Made by a program: the position numbers and the translations under genes. The notes beneath the pieces are model-generated. The model ran no database searches. It saw only the letters and a program-made list of their open reading frames with translations, and was not told the origin of the DNA. This document shows, in pieces, positions 1 to 3,491 of a stretch of DNA of 5,190 nt (the stretch's first letter is position 1; each line of letters opens with the position of its first letter). This DNA is from Desulfobacteraceae bacterium (GTDB lineage Bacteria > Desulfobacterota > Desulfobacteria > Desulfobacterales > Desulfobacteraceae): positions 1 through 5,190 of the forward strand of contig PIVQ01000545.1 of the NCBI GenBank assembly GCA_003354055.1. Direction: 5' to 3'.

Positions 1-138
1 GGCTTTTCACCATGAATGAAGCCTGGATTGCTGCGCGCCAATCCCGATGAGGAAACTGCCGACTGGAGAGCCGTGTGCGGGAGAACCGCATGCACGGTTC
101 GGAGGGCGGGGAGGGCTTAAACCCTTCCCGACCCCTAT
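1..138 (+). ncRNA. Group II intron, 3' end (domains IV end, V, VI)
   Basis: This is the 3' terminal part of a bacterial group II intron, a self-splicing retroelement RNA; the reverse-transcriptase gene and 5' domains lie outside the window. Domain V is at 68-100: the lower stem GAGCCGTG pairs with CACGGTTC, a two-base TG bulge is at 91-92, the upper stem TGCGG pairs with CCGCA, and the loop is GAGAA. It contains the AGC catalytic triad at 69-71. Domain VI is at 104-134: GGGC + GGGGAGGG pairs with CCCTTCCC + G/CCC, leaving A131 bulged as the branch-point adenosine. The intron then ends CTAT, so the 3' splice site is placed after 138, seven bases beyond the branch A, with the usual AY ending. 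A 6-bp inverted repeat (25-30 with 39-44) probably belongs to domain IV. The downstream exon starts CAATATG. Confidence 0.9.
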
Positions 139-141
139 CAA

Positions 142-159
142 TATGTAATTAAGCTTACA
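142..159 (+). repeat. TATGTAAT-AAG-TTACA motif, copy 1
   Basis: TATGTAATTAAGCTTACA, containing the inverted repeat TGTAA...TTACA, begins four bases after the intron's 3' splice site. It matches 2613-2629 with one gap and one substitution. It may mark an insertion target, an operator or an old boundary. Confidence 0.35.
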
Positions 160-169
160 AGGTGAACCA

Positions 170-229
170 TTGAAAATATCACTTTTGACAGATGCTCCAA
201 AACATAACCTGGCACTGATGAAATTGTCA
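170..229 (+). pseudogene. N-terminal remnant of a radical SAM-type gene
   Basis: A TTG start at 170 follows a Shine-Dalgarno-like AAGGTG (159-164) at 5 bp spacing. The first 20 codons read MKISLLTDAPKHNLALMKLS. From memory this strongly resembles the amino terminus of phage- and prophage-associated radical SAM proteins, which begin with a Rossmann-like strand and an (N)LALMK(I/L)S motif, followed by YHKAQGD-like sequence. Here the resemblance stops after MKLS at about 229. The frame stays open only because it runs antisense to the minus-strand gene at 242-691, and the residues that follow look non-native. I therefore read this as a truncated gene whose body was lost or replaced. The intron ends only 31 bp upstream, in what would be its 5' untranslated region. 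The family assignment rests on 20 residues and needs a profile search. Confidence 0.5.
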
Positions 230-241
230 TTGACTAACACA

Positions 242-691
242 TCAGGATCTATACACGATTCTCTTTACGCTAGATTTCTTATAATCTATCCGTCCCATTG
301 TCATTGTTCTACTCCTGATATCATCCACTCCATCAAGAACACATTTTTCTTGAGCAAGGCATTTTTTTTTCACGAGATCTTTGTACGCGTGCAGGAGAGC
401 CATAGAATCCTTAAGCAAAATGATAGCCGGATCGCTTTTGAGATAGAAACTGTACTCGATCGATGCGGCGCGTATTTTTTCTATATTGCCAAAAACATGT
501 TCATATTGATCTGTTGTAAATATCGAAAACTCAAATTGAGTGAATTCGTACGCAATAACATTAAGGAACTTACTTTCAGCCAGAGACTGTTGCTGTACAT
601 CGATTACTTTGGTCGCAGAAAAATATGCAAGCATACCGCCGACGAGGGCACCAATTATGGTAAAGATTCCGGTTGTCAAATGGTCTTTCAT
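242..691 (-). CDS. Small single-pass membrane protein, unknown function (149 aa)
   Basis: I do not recognise the family. The start is well supported: a GGAGG Shine-Dalgarno lies 4 bp before the ATG (AACCTGGAGGTTTT then ATG on the minus strand). Residues 1-6 are polar, with Lys2. Residues 7-25 (TGIFTIIGALVGGMLAYFSA) form one glycine-rich hydrophobic helix. The remaining ~120 residues are a charged, probably alpha-helical soluble part, with two cysteines at 111 and 117 (CLAQEKC) and a basic end (DYKKSSVKRIVYRS). This looks like an N-terminal signal anchor with a cytoplasmic or periplasmic tail; topology cannot be fixed from sequence. It is the most downstream of three minus-strand small genes. 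Its stop lies only ~12 bp from the truncated radical SAM fragment, suggesting a recombination junction there. The opposite-strand frame over the same DNA is long but looks like a shadow. Confidence 0.75.
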   Translation of the reverse strand: MKDHLTTGIFTIIGALVGGMLAYFSATKVIDVQQQSLAESKFLNVIAYEFTQFEFSIFTTDQYEHVFGNIEKIRAASIEYSFYLKSDPAIILLKDSMALLHAYKDLVKKKCLAQEKCVLDGVDDIRSRTMTMGRIDYKKSSVKRIVYRS

Positions 692-862
692 AAAACCTCC
701 AGGTTAAAAGAAAAGGAACCTGTTTCCCATACCGCACCACCCAAAGAAAATCAATCAGGCAAACCCTTAGAAAGGGCAATTATCAATCAACTTAACAGGG
801 CATTAAGTGCACTGTTCGGTGAAGCTAAAGAACATACATTAACAGAACAATTAAGAAGTTAA
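680..862 (+). pseudogene. Plus-strand coding fragment ending QSGKPLE...TEQLRS
   Basis: The last ~40 codons of this frame look like real protein. They carry the QSGKPLE motif (core 749-772), then an amphipathic stretch ERAIINQLNRALSALFGEA and a polar tail ending EQLRS before TAA. QSGKPLE occurs again at 1572-1595 and 2298-2321. Relative to those copies, this one differs at two synonymous third positions plus one K/N change, the pattern expected from protein-level constraint. The only in-frame ATG, at 680, overlaps the start of the divergent 149-aa gene and has no convincing ribosome site. The native start is therefore probably missing, and this is likely the 3' remnant of a gene of unknown function. 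It could instead be a small 60-aa protein. The terminal helix suggests a protein-protein or DNA-contact segment, but I assign no function. Confidence 0.35.
749..772 (+). repeat. QSGKPLE repeat, copy 1 (diverged)
   Basis: This 24-bp core encodes N-QSGKPLE. It matches copies 2 and 3 at 21 of 24 positions; the three differences are all third-codon changes (AAT/AAA, TCA/TCG, GGC/GGG), two of them silent. It lacks the T-run tail of the other copies and sits in a longer plausible reading frame, so it may be the ancestral or coding form. Confidence 0.7.
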
Positions 863-922
863 TTATAGAAAAGGTCTGGGGATAAGCATGGATGGAATGT
901 TTTATAGCGATTGCTCTTGGTT

Positions 923-1093
923 CTATTTTTTCTTGAATATATTAGGCAGCAGAAGACAAAAGGCGCAGGCCAGAAAGATGAATAGGCCAGCGGATTCTGT
1001 GACATGAACTCCTCTACTGTACGAGCCTCCATCGAGGAATATCAGAGCTCCACAAAATGCTATAAAAATAAGAGCAAGGGTTTCAAGTTTCAT
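923..1093 (-). CDS. Tiny two-helix membrane protein (56 aa)
   Basis: This short gene is supported by a strong Shine-Dalgarno, AGGAG, 7 bp before the ATG (TTAGGAGTATTCAA then ATG on the minus strand) and by clear membrane-protein composition. Residues 1-4 (MKLE) are followed by a hydrophobic helix at about 5-20 (TLALIFIAFCGALIFL). A polar glycine-rich loop follows at 21-35 (DGGSYSRGVHVTESA), then a second helix at about 36-49 (GLFIFLACAFCLLL), and a basic end NIFKKK before TAG. The lysine-rich tail and Lys2 suggest both ends are cytoplasmic with a short outside loop. There are three cysteines, all inside the helices. I do not recognise a family; possibilities include a small stress, holin-like or toxin-like membrane peptide, none of which can be shown. 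It lies between the 149-aa and 78-aa minus-strand genes but has its own ribosome site and a 230-bp gap to the next gene. Confidence 0.7.
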   Translation of the reverse strand: MKLETLALIFIAFCGALIFLDGGSYSRGVHVTESAGLFIFLACAFCLLLPNIFKKK

Positions 1094-1261
1094 TTGAATA
1101 CTCCTAATTTTTAATTATCGAAGTTTGTTTGAGATAATCACCAATCATCTGAAATGGCAAGAATGAATCCAACAGAATAAAAAACTCTATCCTGCAGGGT
1201 GAAAGTTAATACCGGATTGCTCGATATATGTGCCGTCGAGTGCTCAGTTGGAGCTATTCAA
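1094..1261. other. Spacer between minus-strand small genes
   Basis: I see no gene here. On the minus strand a GATAAT hexamer sits about 20 bp before the 56-aa gene but has no matching -35, so I do not call a promoter. A weak inverted repeat CTCGA...TCGAG (about 1220-1240) follows the stop of the 78-aa gene; it has no T-run. Confidence 0.4.
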
Positions 1262-1498
1262 TTAGAGGTAACCATTGAGACTAATCATTAGTTTTTTGAA
1301 AACGTTGTCGTCGATATCTTCTTCATTGGCAATGTGGAAGACATCAACTGGAGAGTATCCACTACGATACAGAAGGCACCATTTATCGATAACATCTTGT
1401 ATCGTGATTTTTCTTATGATTTTTTCTTCGACTGGTAGCCCTAACAATGCTTTCTTAAAACGAATTGAATTTGAATTTGGATTTGAAATTTTTATCAT
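1262..1498 (-). CDS. Hypothetical small soluble protein (78 aa)
   Basis: I do not recognise this protein with confidence. It reads like a genuine soluble protein: a basic N-terminus (residues 1-30, MIKISNP...KIIRKI), then ITIQDVIDKWCLLYRSGYSPVDVFHIANEEDIDD and a helix KKLMISLNGYL to the end. The GYSP-x-DV segment loosely resembles the helix-turn of clamp-loader or small helical-bundle proteins, but that is only a visual impression. The ribosome site is weak: an AGG about 9-11 bp before ATG. A TATTAT -10-like element lies just upstream, with no good -35. The plus-strand frame across it is serine/isoleucine-rich and looks like the antisense shadow, apart from its last codons, which hold repeat copy 2. 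It is the first of three minus-strand small genes, spaced too far apart to be a tight operon. Confidence 0.55.
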   Translation of the reverse strand: MIKISNPNSNSIRFKKALLGLPVEEKIIRKITIQDVIDKWCLLYRSGYSPVDVFHIANEEDIDDNVFKKLMISLNGYL

Positions 1499-1570
1499 AT
1501 CTGAAACCTATAATAGAATGTGTGTATCGAAATTTGAGAACCTAAACACTATTAGCTCAACTATATTCAG

Positions 1571-1608
1571 AAAACAATCGGGGAAACCCTTAGAAAACCC
1601 ACTTTTTT
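1571..1608 (+). repeat. QSGKPLE repeat, copy 2 (upstream of ASCH gene)
   Basis: Positions 1571-1597 are identical over 27 bp to 2297-2323 (AAAACAATCGGGG, AAACCCTTAGAAAA). After 3-4 unmatched bases both continue ACTTTTTT. GGG-GAAA-CCC inside it could fold as a 3-bp GNRA hairpin in RNA. In frame it encodes KQSGKPLENPLF-stop, which can be the end of a 30-aa open frame starting at ATG 1518 (no clear ribosome site). A perfect 7-bp inverted repeat TTAAATT-C-AATTTAA (1607-1621) follows, touching the ribosome site of the next gene. Confidence 0.85.
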
Positions 1609-1636
1609 AAATTCAATTTAAGAGGAGATAAAGTAT

Positions 1637-2092
1637 ATGCCAGCACTGAATTTTAAAAAGCAGTTTGCCCCCGCTGTGGAGTCTTGGGAAAAGCGGCAAA
1701 CCATCCGGGCCAGGCGGAAGGATAAACGGGATCCGGTTGCCGGGCAGACTCTATACCTTTTTACCGGCATGAGAACAAAGGGCTGCAGGAGACTTGGTGA
1801 AATTATCTGCAAAGAGACCCAGCCTATTTGTATTGAAGAAAATATGGATATCATTGTCGGCACCCACTGTCTCAGCACTGTGGAAGAAATGGAGATTGCC
1901 AAGAAAGACGGCTTTGATTCCCGGGTTGATTTCTATCAGTTTTTCAAAAAGACTCATGGTCTGCCATTCCACGGATTGATTATCAAATGGGACAGGCCCC
2001 ATGAACACACTCATAAATCAGGAGTGATTACATGGGAAGTAAACAATTGCCCTGTCATGATATGCCCGGAATGTAACACTGAAAACGAATGA
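1637..2092 (+). CDS. Phage-type ASCH-domain protein, truncated by TGA (151 aa)
   Basis: The start ATG follows AGAGGAG (1621-1627) at 9 bp. Residues 1-120 look like an ASCH (ASC-1 homology) domain, a PUA-like beta-barrel predicted to bind RNA or modified nucleotides. The family's opening MPALNFKKQFAPAVES is followed by the basic KRQTIRARRKDKRD, the strand QTLYLFTGMRTKGCR, and a closing FHGLIIKW. Such genes are common in phages and prophages. Residues 143-146 are CPEC, the first knuckle of a zinc ribbon, but the frame stops five codons later at TGA (2090-2092). The same frame continues without interruption into a second cysteine pair (see 2093-2227). The intact ancestor would have been about 196 residues. 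The 151-aa product keeps the whole ASCH domain and may still work without the ribbon. Codon use is less AT-rich than in the SIR2 region, consistent with a different origin. Confidence 0.8.
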   Translation: MPALNFKKQFAPAVESWEKRQTIRARRKDKRDPVAGQTLYLFTGMRTKGCRRLGEIICKETQPICIEENMDIIVGTHCLSTVEEMEIAKKDGFDSRVDFYQFFKKTHGLPFHGLIIKWDRPHEHTHKSGVITWEVNNCPVMICPECNTENE

Positions 2093-2227
2093 CCATGGGA
2101 TGATGGTGATCATGATACTGCAAAATGCTATGGCGGTTGCGGCAAGGTCTTTGATCTGGATCTGGCGCACCAGACCGCAAAGGAGAAAGAAAAAACCAAG
2201 GCAGAGCTGAGTCCCTGCCTTGGTTAG
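2093..2227 (+). pseudogene. Severed zinc-ribbon tail of the ASCH protein
   Basis: In the same frame as the ASCH gene, directly after its TGA, 44 codons follow to TAG: PWDDGDHDTAKCYGGCGKVF, then a helical charged tail rich in Lys/Glu ending SPCLG. Cys164 and Cys168 (numbering through the stop) would complete a C4 zinc ribbon with Cys143/Cys146: C-x2-C, 17 residues, C-x3-C. The simplest reading is a nonsense change, for example CGA (Arg) to TGA, in a previously longer gene. Programmed read-through cannot be excluded from sequence alone. No ribosome site precedes this part, so it is unlikely to be translated on its own. Confidence 0.7.
2183..2225 (-). terminator. Strong hairpin; terminator-like on the minus strand
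   Basis: AACCAAGGCAG (2194-2204) and CTGCCTTGGTT (2215-2225) form a perfect 11-bp stem with a 10-base loop. Read on the minus strand the stem is followed by TTTTTTCTTTC, a classic intrinsic terminator. On the plus strand the hairpin ends at the old stop codon of the ASCH frame and has no T-run, so it may only protect the transcript end. No minus-strand gene that would use it is visible to its right. Confidence 0.55.
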
Positions 2228-2249
2228 TGCGAAAAGCTATCACCCGAAG

Positions 2250-2270
2250 ATGCCGGAGCGGCATGTTTTA
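2250..2270 (+). terminator. Short GC stem plus T-run after ASCH unit
   Basis: ATGCCG (2250-2255), loop GAG, CGGCAT (2259-2264), followed by GTTTTAATTAATT. The stem is short but GC-rich and correctly placed to end the ASCH transcript before repeat copy 3. Confidence 0.5.
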
Positions 2271-2296
2271 ATTAATTATAAACCACCAAAAATGGA

Positions 2297-2336
2297 AAAA
2301 CAATCGGGGAAACCCTTAGAAAATGGCACTTTTTTT
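2297..2336 (+). repeat. QSGKPLE repeat, copy 3 (upstream of 58-aa gene)
   Basis: The first 27 bp are identical to copy 2; the shared ACTTTTTT tail then begins at 2328. It lies in a 21-codon open frame (2292-2357, M-E-KQSGKPLEN-GTFF...QIA) whose TAA overlaps the AAAGGAGG ribosome site of the next gene. That placement would suit a leader peptide or translational coupling, although the little frame has no ribosome site of its own. A perfect 8-bp inverted repeat ACTTTTTT-T-AAAAAAGT (2328-2344) follows the repeat. Confidence 0.85.
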
Positions 2337-2367
2337 AAAAAAGTTCAGATAGCATAAAGGAGGCGTG

Positions 2368-2544
2368 ATGAAAAAATCAATAGAAGGAAGAGTTCCCGGA
2401 CATCAGGTGGATAAGCTCAAGGGTATGGCCGTAAATCTGGCCCAACAAGGTGAGGACGAACCGATGGACAAGGCCCTTGAGACTGTTTTGGCTGCCGGAT
2501 TTGATCGGTTGGAAAATGAGGGCGTGACAACCCAGATCAAATAG
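2368..2544 (+). CDS. Hypothetical small protein (58 aa)
   Basis: This short gene has one of the strongest ribosome sites in the window, AAAGGAGG (2356-2363), 4 bp before ATG. The product, from MKKSIEGRVPGHQVDKLKGM to GVTTQIK, is charged, lacks membrane segments or cysteines, and is probably two helices: residues 11-27 (GHQVDKLKGMAVNLAQQ) and 33-50 (MDKALETVLAAGFDRLEN). The middle ALETVLAAGFDRL resembles the second helix of small ribbon-helix-helix or antitoxin-like proteins. The short polar N-terminal SIEGRVP could be the DNA-contacting strand, but this is a shape-based guess. Codon use (many G/C third bases) resembles the ASCH gene and differs from the AT-rich genes that follow. It is preceded by repeat copy 3. 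No partner toxin gene follows directly and no clear terminator is seen. Confidence 0.65.
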   Translation: MKKSIEGRVPGHQVDKLKGMAVNLAQQGEDEPMDKALETVLAAGFDRLENEGVTTQIK

Positions 2545-2612
2545 GTGGTCAAAACCGTGATCGCTGATCAAAAACGGGTGGGTGGTCTTCTGAGTGATTC
2601 GCTAAACTAAAC

Positions 2613-2629
2613 TATGTAATAAGTTTACA
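2613..2629 (+). repeat. TATGTAAT-AAG-TTACA motif, copy 2
   Basis: TATGTAATAAGTTTACA lies in the spacer after the 58-aa gene, close to where base composition shifts to AT-rich. It contains TGTAA...TTACA and overlaps TAAACT...AGTTTA. It is the partner of the motif at 142-159; the two bracket the small-gene region. Confidence 0.35.
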
Positions 2630-2720
2630 CTTGCATTTTTAAGCTGGTAATGATTTTCTCCAAGAAAGTTGACTATCAAGTAGTGCCAAATTTTCAGGAT
2701 GTGCGGATTTGTATGATCAT

Positions 2721-2748
2721 TTGTTATGAATCTTTAGGACAATATAAA
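2721..2748 (+). promoter_or_regulatory. Likely sigma-70 promoter for the 95-aa gene
   Basis: TTGTTA (2721-2726), a 16-bp spacer and TATAAA (2743-2748). Transcription would start near 2755, leaving only about 10-16 bases before the GTG/ATG start. That matches the lack of a Shine-Dalgarno there. Confidence 0.45.
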
Positions 2749-2764
2749 AACTCGAATTATCATT

Positions 2765-3052
2765 GTGACAATGACCAAAAATCAAAAACTTGTATACGGA
2801 ATAGTTAATGCATTGATAGGATTTATGTCGATTTGGGGTGTTTTATTATTCCGCAATATAATACCTCTTTTAATTGCAATTCCTTTATTTGTTTATCTGA
2901 GCAAAAATAAACCTAAAGATCCAAAAGCGAAAGAAGAATTTGAGATGATAGGTGCAAAATCATATGCTTACGGTATTTTGTTCCCTGTTTTGCTCATTTT
3001 ATTTCTTTTTGCTTGTTTAATTTTTTGGAAAGTTTTTCCAGCTATATATTAA
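2765..3052 (+). CDS. Small multi-helix membrane protein (95 aa)
   Basis: Not a family I recognise. Two starts are possible: GTG at 2765 or ATG at 2771 (93 aa); the ATG gives the more natural MTKNQKL opening. No ribosome site is visible. A TATAAA promoter just upstream would give a very short leader, so initiation may be close to leaderless. Hydrophobic segments lie at about residues 9-29 (LVYGIVNALIGFMSIWGVLLF), 32-46 (IIPLLIAIPLFVYLS) and 67-88 (AYGILFPVLLILFLFACLIFW). A lysine-rich hinge KNKPKDPKAKEEFE sits between the second and third, presumably cytoplasmic. It is AT-rich like the SIR2 gene 440 bp downstream on the same strand. That raises, but does not establish, the idea that the two belong to one transferred unit. 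Confidence 0.65.
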   Translation: MTMTKNQKLVYGIVNALIGFMSIWGVLLFRNIIPLLIAIPLFVYLSKNKPKDPKAKEEFEMIGAKSYAYGILFPVLLILFLFACLIFWKVFPAIY

Positions 3053-3491
3053 ATCCCTCCTGAACATGAAACGCCACAACCCCTTCGTTAACAAGTCAAT
3101 TAAAACATTAATATCATTCCAGTTACTGAATCCGGCAGGGTAATCAAAATATATAATCATGCTTTTTCAGTAGACAGGGACAAACACAATATATGGGGTT
3201 TGAGCTGTGATTGAAAATCTAAGTTTTCATACCCTAACTGCGCACCTAAACCAAATTATGGTTAATGCAAGTTATGCCGCGGGTTTTATTAAGTTTTTGT
3301 GATACGAAAAATCTGACCTATAGTTATTTCTGTTCAGTTCTTTCTCCAATACAGATATATTTCATCCATATGGTTATGATTTATTTACACATCCTCTCAA
3401 CCTTGCTATTGCTATTGATAAGTAAAAAAACACAAAATTCTTAAAAAAAATAAATCCTGACAAGTTCTTAATCAAATATATTGGAGACAAT
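3053..3491 (+). other. 440-bp gene-free spacer before SIR2 gene
   Basis: I find no convincing gene on either strand. The DNA is AT-rich, with a small inverted repeat TGAAAA-TCTAAG-TTTTCA near 3210-3227 and a short tandem TTGCTATTGCTATTGAT near 3403-3418. A possible promoter is listed separately. The length is large for a simple 5' leader, so a decayed gene or a regulatory RNA is possible, but nothing specific can be seen. Confidence 0.5.
3297..3324 (+). promoter_or_regulatory. Possible promoter for the SIR2 gene
   Basis: TTGTGA (3297-3302), a 16-bp spacer, TATAGT (3319-3324). It would give a roughly 160-base leader before the SIR2 start. In AT-rich DNA such matches arise by chance, so this is tentative. 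Confidence 0.25.

Noticed and set aside
170..862. A single 230-codon plus-strand gene
   Set aside because: Its middle is antisense to the 149-aa gene, which has a strong ribosome site and a clear membrane helix. Only the first ~20 and last ~40 codons look protein-like, so it is two fragments joined by a chance open frame.
160..1278. AGGTGAACCATTGA versus AGGTAACCATTGA at 160 and 1266
   Set aside because: The second lies in the coding end of the 78-aa gene and the match is short; likely coincidence.
1275..1610. A 111-codon plus-strand gene
   Set aside because: It is the antisense of the 78-aa gene, with odd serine/isoleucine-rich composition and no ribosome site; only its end, the repeat, is of interest.
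2090..2113. Selenocysteine at the TGA in the ASCH gene
   Set aside because: The residue context (E-stop-P-W) is not redox-like, and the following hairpin is a weak 5-bp AT stem very close to the TGA. A nonsense mutation is simpler.
749..2336. Integron cassette array with attC sites
   Set aside because: No paired RYYYAAC / GTTRRRY core sites with imperfect palindromes were found at the repeats. A lone GCTCAAC near 1554 has no partner.
749..2336. CRISPR array from the repeated 27-mer
   Set aside because: The copies are 700 bp or more apart with genes between them, not regularly spaced, and no cas genes are present.
2055..2571. Minus-strand frames opposite the ASCH tail and the 58-aa gene
   Set aside because: They lack ribosome sites and are shadows of plus-strand coding sequence.
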